From assembly GCF_001865575.2 (NCBI RefSeq), contig NZ_CP017561.2, positions 744,001 through 808,000 on the forward strand: a stretch of DNA of 64,000 nt, read 5' to 3'. Both the position numbers and the translations under genes were made by a program. The notes below the pieces were generated by a model, which saw nothing but the letters and a program-made list of their open reading frames with translations, ran no database searches and was not told where the DNA came from. Below are positions 30,437 through 39,914 of the stretch, in pieces (the stretch's first letter is position 1; every line of letters starts with the position of its first letter). This DNA is from Paraburkholderia sprentiae WSM5005. Its GTDB lineage: Bacteria > Pseudomonadota > Gammaproteobacteria > Burkholderiales > Burkholderiaceae.

Positions 30437-31525
30437 ATGAGCATTGATCGGGCTTTGGTCGACGCCGCCCTCGCGGCCGTCGCTGACCCTAACACCGGCG
30501 CGCCGTACGCGGCCGCGAAGGGCATCCGCAACGTGGTCGTGGAGGGCGACGCGGTTAGCCTTCAGGTGACGCTCGGCTACCCAGCGAAAAGCCAGTTCGA
30601 CGCGATCCGCCAGCAGTTCGCCGACGCGCTGCGCGCGGTGCCCGGCGTCGCGAACGTGCGCGTCGAGCTTTCCCAGCAGATCGCCGCGCACACCGTGCAG
30701 CGCGGCGTGAAGCTGCTGCCCGGCGTCAAGAACATCGTCGCGGTGGCCTCGGGCAAGGGCGGCGTCGGCAAGAGCACGACCGCGGTGAATCTCGCGCTCG
30801 CGCTCGCGAGCGAAGGCGCGTCGGTCGGCATTCTCGACGCCGACATCTACGGCCCGTCGCTGCCGACCATGCTCGGCATCGAGGGCCGCCCCGAATCGCC
30901 CGACGAAAAGTCGATGAACCCGATGACCGGCCACGGCGTGCAGGCCAACTCGATAGGTTTCCTGATCGAGGCGGACAACCCGATGGTGTGGCGCGGCCCG
31001 ATGGCGACCTCGGCGCTCGAGCAGCTGCTGCGCCAGACCAACTGGCACGAACTCGATTACCTGATCGTCGACATGCCGCCCGGCACCGGCGACATCCAGC
31101 TGACGCTCGCGCAACGCGTGCCGGTTACGGGCGCCGTGATCGTCACGACGCCGCAGGACATCGCGCTGCTCGACGCGAAAAAGGGCCTCAAGATGTTCGA
31201 GAAGGTCGGCATCCCGATCCTCGGCATCGTCGAGAACATGGGCCTGCACATCTGCTCGAACTGCGGCCACGAGGAGCACATCTTCGGCGCCGGCGGCGGC
31301 GAGCGCATGGGCAAGGAGTATGGCGTCGATGTGCTCGGCAGCCTGCCGCTCGACATCACGATCCGCGAGCAGGCCGACTCGGGCAAACCGACCGTCGTCG
31401 CCGACCCGAACGGGCGCATCGCGCAGATCTATCGCTCGATCGCGCGCAAGCTCGCGGTGCATATCGCCGAGCGCGCGCGCGACATGAGCTCGAAGTTTCC
31501 GAACATCGTCGTGCAGAACACCTGA
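30437..31525 (+). CDS. apbC: Iron-sulfur cluster carrier protein ApbC/Mrp
   Basis: ApbC/Mrp is a P-loop ATPase that carries and transfers Fe-S clusters in the cytoplasm. The 362-residue protein has an N-terminal MIP18-like (DUF59) domain, then the deviant Walker A ASGKGGVGKSTTAVNLALAL at about residue 107, ILDADIYGPSLPTMLG, the DMPPGTGDIQLTLAQRVP block, and the cluster-binding Cys-x2-Cys in LHICSNCGHEEHIFG. The ATG at 30437 has GGAG 7 bases upstream; a GTG two codons earlier is less likely. It is followed 129 bp later by a SodC-like lipoprotein gene. Confidence 0.95.
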   Translation: MSIDRALVDAALAAVADPNTGAPYAAAKGIRNVVVEGDAVSLQVTLGYPAKSQFDAIRQQFADALRAVPGVANVRVELSQQIAAHTVQRGVKLLPGVKNIVAVASGKGGVGKSTTAVNLALALASEGASVGILDADIYGPSLPTMLGIEGRPESPDEKSMNPMTGHGVQANSIGFLIEADNPMVWRGPMATSALEQLLRQTNWHELDYLIVDMPPGTGDIQLTLAQRVPVTGAVIVTTPQDIALLDAKKGLKMFEKVGIPILGIVENMGLHICSNCGHEEHIFGAGGGERMGKEYGVDVLGSLPLDITIREQADSGKPTVVADPNGRIAQIYRSIARKLAVHIAERARDMSSKFPNIVVQNT

Positions 31526-31654
31526 GCGGCCGCTCGGGCAAGGGATTAGGGGCGATCTCGATCCCTATTTTCAGGAGCTCTCGCGGTATCATGTCGACTT
31601 CACAAGTTCGGCTCAGCGGCCGCAGGGGCGGCCGCAGGCCGACAAGAGGATCGC

Positions 31655-32191
31655 ATGGGAAAACGAATCGACGGGCACGCGCTGCATGCGTTCATCGTCC
31701 TGACTGCCAGCTGTGCGCTGTTGAGCGGCTGTGGCGTATTCCTGAGACCACAGGAAAAGCGCGCCGACGCGCAATTGCTGTCCACCGTGGGCAATCAGGC
31801 GCACGGGCTCGTGACCTTTATCGAGCATTCGGACGGCGTCCAGGTCACCTACAATCTCACGGGCTTGCCGCCCAATAGCGACCACGCGCTGCAGGTCCAC
31901 GAGCGCGGCGATTGCAACGCCGCCGACGGCTCCAGCGCCGGACCGGTGTTTTCGCCGGCGGCGGAGCGGCTCAAGGCCGGCGCGCGCGTCGAGGGCGATC
32001 TCGGCAACATCCATGCGGACGCGAATGGCGTGGCCACCGGCTTCATCGTCGCGCCGGACGTGTCGCTCGACGGCATTCGCTCGGTGCTGCAGCGCGCGGT
32101 GCTGCTGCACCACGACGCGACCGATCCGTACGCGTACCCTCTGCATGGCGCGGGCGTGGCGATCGCCTGCGGCGTGATTCGTCAGCAGTGA
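31655..32191 (+). CDS. SodC-like lipoprotein lacking most copper/zinc ligands
   Basis: This 178-residue protein has a lipoprotein signal (lipobox LLSGC near residues 22-26) and an intact Cu,Zn superoxide-dismutase fold: VTFIEHSDGVQVTYNLTGLP, SSAGPVFSP, GDLGNIHADANGVATGFIV and the closing ACGVIRQQ. Set against bovine SOD1, the Cu/Zn ligands are mostly gone. H44 is Q80, H46 is kept (H82), the bridging H61 is V98, H69 has no equivalent, H78 is V112, D81 is kept (D115), H118 is kept (H152), and R141 is Ala. The disulfide Cys of GCTSAGP is also absent. Dismutase activity is therefore unlikely. The reading frame is undamaged, so it is probably a repurposed protein, not a pseudogene. Confidence 0.85.
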   Translation: MGKRIDGHALHAFIVLTASCALLSGCGVFLRPQEKRADAQLLSTVGNQAHGLVTFIEHSDGVQVTYNLTGLPPNSDHALQVHERGDCNAADGSSAGPVFSPAAERLKAGARVEGDLGNIHADANGVATGFIVAPDVSLDGIRSVLQRAVLLHHDATDPYAYPLHGAGVAIACGVIRQQ

Positions 32192-32329
32192 ACGGCGAGC
32201 GCGCTTTCGCCGCTCTGCCACCGCCCGGTGACGCGCCGCGCAACGGCGCCGCGCCAGTTCGTGGACACCCCCTTGCCGGGCGCGTCTGGCGCCATCGCCG
32301 GCAGCATCTCCGTGATCGCGTAAAATAAG

Positions 32330-32372
32330 CGGCCTTCGCCGGCTGGGCGCCGAAGCGCCGGCCGGCCGTTTT
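32330..32372 (+). terminator. Possible terminator after the SodC-like gene
   Basis: CGGCC/GCCGG repeats at 32330-32342 pair with 32358-32368 through a small bulge, followed by TTTT. The position 140 bp after the stop makes it a candidate only. Confidence 0.35.
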
Positions 32373-32420
32373 CATCTATCTTTCGTCACCCCCGATATTC
32401 ACGTCGAGCAGCGTTCACCT

Positions 32421-32990
32421 ATGACCATCAAATCTGACAAGTGGATCCGGCGCATGGTCGAGTCGCACAAGATGATCCAGCCGTTCGCGCCCGATCAGGT
32501 TCGCGTCTCCGAAGACGGCCGGAAGATTGTCAGCTACGGCACGTCGAGCTACGGCTACGACATCCGCTGCGCCGACGAATTCAAGATCTTCACCAACATC
32601 AACTCGACGATCGTCGATCCGAAGAACTTCGACGAAAAGTCGTTTGTCGATTTCAAGGGCGACGTCTGCATCATCCCGCCGAATTCGTTCGCGCTCGCAC
32701 GCACGGTCGAGTACTTCCGCATTCCGCGCAGCGTGCTGACCGTGTGTCTCGGCAAATCGACGTACGCGCGCTGCGGGATCATCGTCAACGTGACGCCGTT
32801 CGAGCCGGAATGGGAAGGGCACGTCACGCTCGAGTTCTCGAATACGACACCTTTGCCTGCCAAAATCTACGCGAACGAAGGCGTCGCCCAGGTGCTGTTT
32901 TTCGAAAGCGACGAGATTTGTGAGACGTCGTACGCGGACCGCGGCGGCAAATATCAAGGTCAACACGGCGTCACGCTGCCGAAAACCTGA
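32421..32990 (+). CDS. dcd: dCTP deaminase
   Basis: Dcd deaminates dCTP to dUTP, feeding thymidylate synthesis. The 189-residue protein matches the proteobacterial family over its length: [20 protein letters not shown], then [20 protein letters not shown], the [20 protein letters not shown] and [20 protein letters not shown] blocks with the catalytic glutamate, and a C-terminal [17 protein letters not shown]. It ends 34 bp before a hairpin-T-run that separates it from the decarboxylase gene. Confidence 0.97.
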   Translation: MTIKSDKWIRRMVESHKMIQPFAPDQVRVSEDGRKIVSYGTSSYGYDIRCADEFKIFTNINSTIVDPKNFDEKSFVDFKGDVCIIPPNSFALARTVEYFRIPRSVLTVCLGKSTYARCGIIVNVTPFEPEWEGHVTLEFSNTTPLPAKIYANEGVAQVLFFESDEICETSYADRGGKYQGQHGVTLPKT

Positions 32991-33023
32991 CGTCGGCAGC
33001 GTCTTGACCCTCGTTACTCGGGT

Positions 33024-33066
33024 GACCGCTGCGCTTTCCACGTGACGCAGCGGTCGTTTTCTTTTT
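33024..33066 (+). terminator. Terminator after dcd, just ahead of the decarboxylase start
   Basis: A perfect 10-bp stem (33024-33033 with 33046-33055) and a 12-base loop are followed by GTTTTCTTTTT. It ends only 13 bp before the next start codon, so it could also act as an attenuator for that gene. Confidence 0.8.
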
Positions 33067-33078
33067 GGAGAATCGCCC

Positions 33079-35364
33079 ATGAAGTTTCGTTTTCCCGTCG
33101 TCATCATCGACGAAGATTTCCGCTCCGAGAACATCTCGGGTTCCGGCATCCGGGCTTTGGCCGAAGCCATCGAGAAAGAAGGCGCGGAAGTGCTCGGGTT
33201 GACGAGCTACGGCGATCTGACCTCGTTCGCGCAGCAGTCGAGCCGCGCGTCGTGCTTCATCCTGTCGATCGACGACGACGAACTGCTGCCGTACGTCGAT
33301 AACGTGGTCGTCGAAGGCGAGACGCCCGAACTCGCGGCCGCGATCGTCGCGCTGCGCGCGTTCGTGACCGAAGTGCGCCGCCGCAACGCCGACATCCCGA
33401 TCTTCCTGTACGGCGAAACGCGCACCTCGCGCCACCTGCCCAACGACATCCTGCGCGAACTGCACGGCTTCATCCACATGTTCGAGGACACGCCCGAGTT
33501 CGTCGCGCGCCATATCATCCGCGAGGCGAAGGTGTATCTGGATTCGCTCGCGCCGCCGTTCTTCAAGGAGCTGGTGCAGTACGCGGAAGAGGGTTCGTAC
33601 TCGTGGCACTGCCCGGGCCACTCGGGCGGCGTCGCATTCCTGAAGAGCCCGCTCGGCCAGATGTTCCACCAGTTCTTCGGCGAGAACATGCTGCGCGCCG
33701 ACGTCTGCAACGCGGTCGACGAACTCGGCCAACTGCTCGACCACACCGGTCCGGTCGCGGCCTCGGAGCGCAACGCCGCGCGCATCTTTAGCGCCGACCA
33801 CGTGTTCTTCGTGACCAACGGCACCTCCACGTCGAACAAGATCGTCTGGCACGGCACGGTCGCGCCCGGCGACATCGTGCTGGTCGACCGCAACTGCCAC
33901 AAGTCGATCCTGCACGCGATCACGATGACCGGCGCGATTCCGGTGTTCCTGACGCCGACGCGCAACAACTTCGGCATCATCGGCCCGATTCCGCGTAGCG
34001 AGTTCGAACCGGAGAACATCCGCAAGAAGATCGAGGCGAACCCGTTCGCGCGCGAAGCGCTGGCGAAGAACCCGAACCTGAAGCCGCGCATCCTGACGAT
34101 CACGCAAAGCACCTACGACGGCGTGATCTACAACGTCGAGATGATCAAGGAAATGTTGGGCGAATGGCTCGACACGCTGCACTTCGACGAAGCGTGGCTG
34201 CCGCACGCGGAATTCCACGAGTTCTACCAGGACATGCACGCGATCGGCGCGGGCCGTCCGCGCATCGGCGCGATGGTGTACGCGACGCACTCCACGCACA
34301 AGCTGCTCGCCGGCATCTCGCAGGCTTCACAGATCGTCGTGCAGGATTCGAAGAACAGCCGCTTCGACAAGCATCGCTTCAACGAGGCGTATCTGATGCA
34401 TACGTCGACGAGCCCGCAGTACGCGATCATCGCGTCGTGCGACGTGGCCGCGGCGATGATGGAAGCGCCGGGCGGTACCGCGCTCGTCGAGGAGTCGATC
34501 GCTGAAGCACTCGACTTCCGCCGCGCGATGACCAAGGTCGACACCGAATACGGCGACGACTGGTTCTTCAAGGTGTGGGGCCCGGACCAGTTCGCCGAGG
34601 AAGGCATCGGCTCGCGCGACGACTGGATGCTGCGCCCCAACGACGCGTGGCACGGCTTCGGCCCGCTCGCCGAAGGCTTCAACATGCTCGACCCGATCAA
34701 GGCGACGATCGTCACGCCGGGTCTCGACATGGACGGCGGCTTCGGCGAAACCGGCATTCCGGCCGCGATCGTCACGAAGTACCTGGCCGAGCACGGCATC
34801 ATCGTCGAGAAGACGGGTCTGTACTCGTTTTTCATCATGTTCACGATCGGCATCACGAAGGGCCGCTGGAACTCGATGGTGACCGAGCTGCAGCAGTTCA
34901 AGGACGACTACGACAACAACCAGCCGCTGTGGCGCGTGTTGCCCGAGTTCGTCGCGCATCATCCGATGTACGAGCGCGTCGGCCTGCGCGATCTGTGCCA
35001 GCAGATCCACAGCGTGTATCGCGCGAACGACATCGCGCGTCTGACGACCGAGATGTACCTGTCGAGCATGGAACCGGCGATGAAGCCGTCCGACGCGTTC
35101 GCGAAGCTCGCGCACCGCGAGATCGACCGGGTACCGATCGACGAACTCGAAGGCCGCGTCACGTCGATCCTGTTGACGCCGTATCCGCCGGGTATTCCGC
35201 TGCTGATTCCGGGCGAGCGTTTTAACCGGACCATCGTCAACTATCTGCGTTTCGCGCGCGAGTTCAACGAGCGTTTCCCGGGCTTCCATACGGATATCCA
35301 TGGGCTGGTCGGCGAAATGGTCAATGGACGCATCGAATACTTCGTCGACTGCGTGCGCATTTGA
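33079..35364 (+). CDS. Orn/Lys/Arg decarboxylase (PLP-dependent, biodegradative type)
   Basis: This 761-residue enzyme of the fold-type I Orn/Lys/Arg decarboxylase family has an N-terminal receiver-like wing domain (MKFRFPVVIIDEDFRSENIS). The PLP domain carries SWHCPGHSGGVAFLKSPLGQ and FVTNGTSTSNKIVWHGTVAP. The Schiff-base lysine is K408 in ATHSTHKLLAGISQASQIV. The C-terminal domain follows. The substrate (arginine, lysine or ornithine) cannot be fixed from sequence. In proteobacteria such enzymes serve acid resistance or polyamine supply. No antiporter gene lies beside it. GGAG precedes the ATG, and the dcd terminator is immediately upstream. Confidence 0.93.
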   Translation: MKFRFPVVIIDEDFRSENISGSGIRALAEAIEKEGAEVLGLTSYGDLTSFAQQSSRASCFILSIDDDELLPYVDNVVVEGETPELAAAIVALRAFVTEVRRRNADIPIFLYGETRTSRHLPNDILRELHGFIHMFEDTPEFVARHIIREAKVYLDSLAPPFFKELVQYAEEGSYSWHCPGHSGGVAFLKSPLGQMFHQFFGENMLRADVCNAVDELGQLLDHTGPVAASERNAARIFSADHVFFVTNGTSTSNKIVWHGTVAPGDIVLVDRNCHKSILHAITMTGAIPVFLTPTRNNFGIIGPIPRSEFEPENIRKKIEANPFAREALAKNPNLKPRILTITQSTYDGVIYNVEMIKEMLGEWLDTLHFDEAWLPHAEFHEFYQDMHAIGAGRPRIGAMVYATHSTHKLLAGISQASQIVVQDSKNSRFDKHRFNEAYLMHTSTSPQYAIIASCDVAAAMMEAPGGTALVEESIAEALDFRRAMTKVDTEYGDDWFFKVWGPDQFAEEGIGSRDDWMLRPNDAWHGFGPLAEGFNMLDPIKATIVTPGLDMDGGFGETGIPAAIVTKYLAEHGIIVEKTGLYSFFIMFTIGITKGRWNSMVTELQQFKDDYDNNQPLWRVLPEFVAHHPMYERVGLRDLCQQIHSVYRANDIARLTTEMYLSSMEPAMKPSDAFAKLAHREIDRVPIDELEGRVTSILLTPYPPGIPLLIPGERFNRTIVNYLRFAREFNERFPGFHTDIHGLVGEMVNGRIEYFVDCVRI

Positions 35365-35366
35365 CG

Positions 35367-36113
35367 ATGGCGCGGGTGAAGCTCCTGCCGGGCCTGCCAG
35401 TTATCGGGCGCTGGCCGCGCGGGGCCGGCGCGCTGCTCTTCGCGCTGGCGGCCGGCACCGTGGCGTTCGGCGGCATCGCGAGTCCGGCCGCGCATGCCGA
35501 GGTGGCCGCCGCCGATCCGATCGACGCGTCGATGCGCGCATGTCTCGCACGCGCCGACATGTCGACGACGATGGGGCAGGTGCAGTGCATGGACAATGCG
35601 CGCATCGGCTGGAAGACCGCGGTCGATAACGCGTATCAGCAGTTGCTCGCGAAGCTGCCGCCCGCGCGGCGCAGGCGGTGGGAAAAGAGCCAGTCGAGCT
35701 GGCTCGCGTCGCGCGATGCCGAGAAGCAGTTGCTCGCCGCGGTGTTCGCCACGACCCAGGGTTCGACGTACGTGCTTTCCGAAGCGGACATGCAACTGCA
35801 GCCGGTGCGCGACCGCGCGCTCGCGCTGCGCGGCGCGCTTGCCGATGCGAGCGGACCGATGCCGCGCCGGCCGCGCGCGTGCAACGCCGATGCGCGTTGC
35901 GAACACGCGATGTTCGACCTGAACCGCTATTACCGTGTACTCGAATCGAAGATGCCGGCGCAATCGCGCCCGACGCTCGCGCGCGCGCAACGCGCATGGC
36001 GCGCGTATCTGACCGCGTCGACGCCGCTGGTCGACGAGCACGGACGTATCGACATCATCGGCGCGCGCGTCGCGACGATCAAGCGGCTTTCCGAAACGGC
36101 CGGTAACCACTGA
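35367..36113 (+). CDS. LprI-like (DUF1311) exported protein
   Basis: The 248-residue product has an N-terminal hydrophobic export segment (RGAGALLFALAAGTVAFGGI, cleavage likely near AHAEVAA) and two copies of a Cys-containing DUF1311/LprI-like repeat. The first runs from MRACLARADMSTTMGQVQCM through YQQLLAKLPPARRRRWEKSQ and SSWLASRDAE; the second, degenerate copy surrounds RACNADARCEHAMFDLNRYY. Related proteins include lysozyme inhibitor LprI, but the family is broad and the role here is unknown. The start lies 2 bp after the decarboxylase stop, so they are probably co-transcribed. Confidence 0.75.
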   Translation: MARVKLLPGLPVIGRWPRGAGALLFALAAGTVAFGGIASPAAHAEVAAADPIDASMRACLARADMSTTMGQVQCMDNARIGWKTAVDNAYQQLLAKLPPARRRRWEKSQSSWLASRDAEKQLLAAVFATTQGSTYVLSEADMQLQPVRDRALALRGALADASGPMPRRPRACNADARCEHAMFDLNRYYRVLESKMPAQSRPTLARAQRAWRAYLTASTPLVDEHGRIDIIGARVATIKRLSETAGNH

Positions 36114-36144
36114 CGGCCATCGACCGGCGCGAATCCCGGCGCAT

Positions 36145-37071
36145 TCAATCCCATCGATAGCTGTCTTCGCGCGGGCGTGGCGGGGCGAGCTCCGGCTCCC
36201 CGCGCAGATCGCGCATTGCATCCTCGATCACCGCGGACATCGTGTTGAGCGCGAGGTCGTTGTCGTCGGTACCGAACGGTTCTTCGAGCTGCGACGCGAT
36301 CGCTTCGTGCGCCATGAACGTGTACGCGACGAACACTGCGAACACCGGCGTGAAAATGCCGATGCTGTCGACGAGCCCGAACGGCAGCGACGCGCAGAAG
36401 AAGTACACGGTGCGGTGGATCATCACCGAATAAGCGAACGGCAGCGGCGTCGAGGCGATGCGCTCGCAGCCGCCGATCACATCCGACAGTCCGTTCAGAT
36501 TGCGGTCGAACGCGAGCACCGTCATCGGATCGAGCGCGCCCGCGCGGGCCGCGCGCTGCACCCATTCGCCGAGGCACAGCATCAGCGTGGCCGGCTTGTA
36601 GCGCGACGCCATCACGCGTTCGAACAGCGCGCCGGGCAAGCGCGCGGCCAGATCGTCGCGCGCATCGGTCCTGCGCAACTGATGGCGCAGCGCATGCGGC
36701 AGCGCGTTCAGTATCGCCAGAAACGTGGCGGCATCTTCTTTCGGCAACTCGCGCGACGGCAAGGTCAGCGCCTGGCGCGTCAGCGAGCGCGATTCATTGA
36801 GCAACTGCCCCCACAGCTTGCGCGCTTCCCACCAGCGGTCGTAGCTCGCGTTGTTGCGAAAGCCGAGGAATACCGCAAGCGCAATGCCGACCAGCGAGAA
36901 CGGCGCGGTCGTGTTCAGGTTCAGGCTGACGGGCAGCAGATGATCGTGTGCGGCGAGCGCAATGATCGAGATGAAGAAGATCAGCAAGAGCCGCGGCAGC
37001 AACTGCGGCAGCACCGAGCCGCGCCACGCGAGCAGCATGCGAAACCAGTGGAGGTGCGGGCGAACGATCAT
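36145..37071 (-). CDS. Bestrophin-like membrane protein
   Basis: This 308-residue membrane protein belongs to the bacterial bestrophin-like family (UPF0187, E. coli YneE). The N-terminal MIVRPHLHWFRMLLAWRGSV leads into two membrane segments, then the family block FSLVGIALAVFLGFRNNASY DRWWEARKLWGQLLNESRSL. Two further hydrophobic segments around residues 205-245 (YFFCASLPFGLVDSIGIFTP) and the DPFGTDDNDLAL-type tail motif (EEPFGTDDNDLALNTM) follow. Bestrophins form pentameric anion or cation channels. It is convergent with the LprI-like gene and single. Confidence 0.88.
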   Translation of the reverse strand: MIVRPHLHWFRMLLAWRGSVLPQLLPRLLLIFFISIIALAAHDHLLPVSLNLNTTAPFSLVGIALAVFLGFRNNASYDRWWEARKLWGQLLNESRSLTRQALTLPSRELPKEDAATFLAILNALPHALRHQLRRTDARDDLAARLPGALFERVMASRYKPATLMLCLGEWVQRAARAGALDPMTVLAFDRNLNGLSDVIGGCERIASTPLPFAYSVMIHRTVYFFCASLPFGLVDSIGIFTPVFAVFVAYTFMAHEAIASQLEEPFGTDDNDLALNTMSAVIEDAMRDLRGEPELAPPRPREDSYRWD

Positions 37072-37130
37072 GGCAAAGCGGCTCGAGCTTAAGCGATAGA
37101 GCGCCTATTATCGATCGCTTTTCGCGTCCC

Positions 37131-37184
37131 GAAACAGAAAAACCCGTGGCGAGCGCATCGAAGACGATGCGCTCGCCGCGGGTT
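37131..37184 (-). terminator. Terminator of the zwf-pgl-glk/hexR operon
   Basis: A 20-bp stem with a single G-U mismatch (37165-37184 with 37141-37160) and an AAGA/TCTT loop is followed on the minus strand by TTTTT. It lies 40 bp past the glk/hexR stop. Confidence 0.9.
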
Positions 37185-37224
37185 CGTTCACCGCAAGTGG
37201 ACCGGGACGGCCGCTCACTCAGCC

Positions 37225-39141
37225 TCAGTCGCGCGCCGACGAAGCCGCGCCGTGGCTGAGCCAGTCGAGTACGGCGGTCGCGTCGTCGTCAGCGCCGTCG
37301 CGCGCTTTTTCGACCGTCTCGGCGACGTCGTCGCTCGGCACCGCGCGGCGAATCGCCACCCCGACCGCGAGGATGTCGATCATCACGAGGTGCAGGATGC
37401 GCGAGATCATCGACAGCTGCGACTCGCGAATCTCGATGTGATCGGTTTCCAGCGCGACGGTCGCGCGCTTCGCGAGCGGTGTATTGCTCGACGTGATCGC
37501 GATCACCTGCGCGCCGGCCTGCATCGCGACGTCGAGCACGCGCAGCAGCTCGGGCGCGCGCCCCGACTTCGACACCGCGACGATCACGTCGCCCTTGCCG
37601 AGCAGTGCGGCCGAGGCCGCCTGCATGTACAGATCGCCGTACGCGATGGTCGGAATGCCGAAGCGGAAGAACTTGTAATGCGCGTCCTGCGCGACGATGT
37701 TCGAATTGCCGAGCCCGTAGAACTCGATGCGCCGCGCGCCGTTCAGCAGGTCGATGGCGCGCTCCACGTGCTCGAAGTTCAGATGCTCGCGCAACTGCAA
37801 GATCGCGGACACGGTGTTGTCGAGCACCTTCGCGCCGAAGTCGGTCGCGGTGTCGCCGAGATGCACCTGGCTGTGGCTCACCGGAATCGTGCCGGTCAAA
37901 CCGGTCGCGAGCTTCAGCTTGAAATCCGACAACCCCTGGCAGCCGAGCGAGCGGCAGAAGCGGATCACGGTCGGCTGACTGACGTCGGCCTTGCGCGCGA
38001 TGTCGACGATCGGATCGTTGATGATCGAACGCGGATGGTTCAGCGCGAGATCGGCAACGCGGCGCTCGGCCGGCGTCAGCGCGTCGCGCATCTGGCGAAT
38101 CCGCTCGAACACCGCCGAGGAGCTGCCGCCCGCGCGGTTCGACAACTGCTCCGCGAGAATCGCCGATACGCCGAGAAACGCCGGATATTCGGCGGTGATC
38201 ACATAGGTCGGCACGTTCTGCAGATACGCCTCGAAGCGGCCCTTCGCCTCGAAGCGCTTGCGGAACGACGAGCGTGCGAAGAACTCGCCGAGACGTGGCA
38301 CGACGCCGCCGCCGATGTAGATGCCGCCGAGCGCGCCGAGCGTCACCGCGATATTGCCGGCGAAGGTGCCGAGAATGCCGCAGAACACGTCGACCGATTC
38401 GGCCGCGAGCGGCTCGCCATCGAGCGCGCGCTTGACGACGTCGGCCGTGTCGACGCTGGCCGCCACGCGCTTCTTGTCGCGGCCCGCGAGCGCGCGATAG
38501 ATGACCTCGATGCCCGGACCCGCGGCCACCCGTTCGAACGACACGTGCGACCACTTCTTGCGCGCGTACTGCAGCACGATATCTTCACGCTCGTCGGCGG
38601 GCGCGAACGTGGCGTGGCCGCCTTCGCTGCCGAGCGCGATCCAGCGGTCGTCGGCGGGGATCAGACCCGACACGCCCATGCCGGTGCCGGGGCCGAGCAG
38701 GCCGATCACGCTGTTCGGCCGGCGCTGGCCGCCGCCCACCTGCACGCGCTGCGCGTCGGTGAGGCCGGGCAACGCCATCGCGAGCGCGGTGAAGTCGTTG
38801 ACGACGAGCAGCGTGTCGAAGCCAAGCGCGCGGCGCGTCGCTTCGATCGAAAAGCTCCAGTCGTGATTGGTCATGCTCACCTGGTCGCCGTCGACCGGGT
38901 TCGCAATGGCGATCGCCGCATGATTGACGCGGCCGATCTTCGTGTCCTTCAGATACGTGTTGATGACGTCGGCGACACTCGGGTAGTCGGCGCAAGGATA
39001 GACCTGCACCGAGCCGATTTCGCCGGGGCCGGTCTCGAGCGCGAAGCGCGCATTGGTGCCGCCGATGTCGGCCAGCAGCCTCGGTCCGTCGGCGTGCTGG
39101 CCCGCGCCCGGTACCGCTTTAGTTTGCACACCAGTAGACAT
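37225..39141 (-). CDS. glk: Glucokinase fused to a HexR-type (RpiR family) regulator
   Basis: This 638-residue protein joins two functions. Residues 1 to about 335 are a bacterial glucokinase: [15 protein letters not shown] binds ATP, and [40 protein letters not shown] follow. From about residue 347 there is an RpiR-type helix-turn-helix ([40 protein letters not shown]). A sugar-phosphate-binding SIS domain follows ([20 protein letters not shown]). HexR-type regulators sense 2-keto-3-deoxy-6-phosphogluconate and repress glucose genes, so the fusion couples the kinase to its regulator. A HexR-like palindrome lies at 41481-41499. Such fusions are known in Burkholderia. The start overlaps the end of pgl by 23 bp. 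Confidence 0.95.
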   Translation of the reverse strand: MSTGVQTKAVPGAGQHADGPRLLADIGGTNARFALETGPGEIGSVQVYPCADYPSVADVINTYLKDTKIGRVNHAAIAIANPVDGDQVSMTNHDWSFSIEATRRALGFDTLLVVNDFTALAMALPGLTDAQRVQVGGGQRRPNSVIGLLGPGTGMGVSGLIPADDRWIALGSEGGHATFAPADEREDIVLQYARKKWSHVSFERVAAGPGIEVIYRALAGRDKKRVAASVDTADVVKRALDGEPLAAESVDVFCGILGTFAGNIAVTLGALGGIYIGGGVVPRLGEFFARSSFRKRFEAKGRFEAYLQNVPTYVITAEYPAFLGVSAILAEQLSNRAGGSSSAVFERIRQMRDALTPAERRVADLALNHPRSIINDPIVDIARKADVSQPTVIRFCRSLGCQGLSDFKLKLATGLTGTIPVSHSQVHLGDTATDFGAKVLDNTVSAILQLREHLNFEHVERAIDLLNGARRIEFYGLGNSNIVAQDAHYKFFRFGIPTIAYGDLYMQAASAALLGKGDVIVAVSKSGRAPELLRVLDVAMQAGAQVIAITSSNTPLAKRATVALETDHIEIRESQLSMISRILHLVMIDILAVGVAIRRAVPSDDVAETVEKARDGADDDATAVLDWLSHGAASSARD

Positions 39142-39835
39142 CGAGTCTCACTCCCTTGTCGTTTGCCAGCTGCGAGATGGCATTTTTTTGTAGCACAGCG
39201 GACGCGGCGTTGAGCACGTCCAGCTTGCGCGGTCCTGCGATCAGCAGAAACAGATGCTTCACGTCCTTCAGCGCGGACAGCGACCAGCTCACGCGCGCGT
39301 GCGGCGCCGCGCCCGGATGCACGGCGACGAAACGCTCGGTTGTGGCGATCGCGTGATCCCATTCGGGCGCGTCGGCGAAGATCGACGCGGTGTGGCCGTC
39401 TTCGCCCATGCCCAGCACCGCGACGTCGGGCACCGCGGCAAAGCGCGCATCCGCGTTTAGCGCGGCGACGTGCGCGTGCAGATCCTGCGTCGTGTCGACG
39501 AGTGGCCAGAAGCTCGCGTGTTGCGCGGCGTTCTGCAGCAAGGTGGCGCGCGCGAGCTGTGCGTTGCTCGCGCTGTCCGTCTCCGGCACCCAGCGGTCGT
39601 CGACCAGCGTGATCGCGATACGGGGCCAGTCGAAGGCTTGCGTCGACAACGTTTGGAGGAACGGACGCGGACTGCTGCCGCCGGACACGGCCAGCATGGC
39701 CGGGCGCGCGAGCGGGGTTGACGTGCCGGTGCCGGCCGCCTGTGCGGCAAGCGACGCATGTAGCGCGTCGCCCACCGCTTTCGCCAGCGCGTCGGATTGC
39801 GCGCGCTGGTCGTCGAAAGCGTGAAGCTCGATCAC
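39119..39835 (-). CDS. pgl: 6-phosphogluconolactonase
   Basis: Pgl hydrolyses 6-phosphogluconolactone to 6-phosphogluconate. The 238-residue length is that of the DevB/SOL family. [19 protein letters not shown], the [20 protein letters not shown] block and [20 protein letters not shown] with the catalytic histidine are clear. The longer frame starting at 39904 lacks family similarity. A GTG at 39835 with GGAGGAG directly upstream is the most credible start. It lies between zwf (79 bp upstream) and glk/hexR (overlapping 23 bp), so the operon converts glucose-6-phosphate to 6-phosphogluconate. Confidence 0.95.
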   Translation of the reverse strand: MIELHAFDDQRAQSDALAKAVGDALHASLAAQAAGTGTSTPLARPAMLAVSGGSSPRPFLQTLSTQAFDWPRIAITLVDDRWVPETDSASNAQLARATLLQNAAQHASFWPLVDTTQDLHAHVAALNADARFAAVPDVAVLGMGEDGHTASIFADAPEWDHAIATTERFVAVHPGAAPHARVSWSLSALKDVKHLFLLIAGPRKLDVLNAASAVLQKNAISQLANDKGVRLDVYWCAN

Positions 39836-39914
39836 TTCTCCTCCGTGCTGCTTTCTTGTTAGGTCTGTGGAATCGCCCTGACTGCTCTCGCGCGATGCCT
39901 GCAATTCATCAAAC

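Noticed and set aside
31655..32191. SodC-like gene as a pseudogene
   Set aside because: The frame, lipobox signal and fold motifs are intact with no stops or frameshifts, so loss of ligands is better read as divergence.
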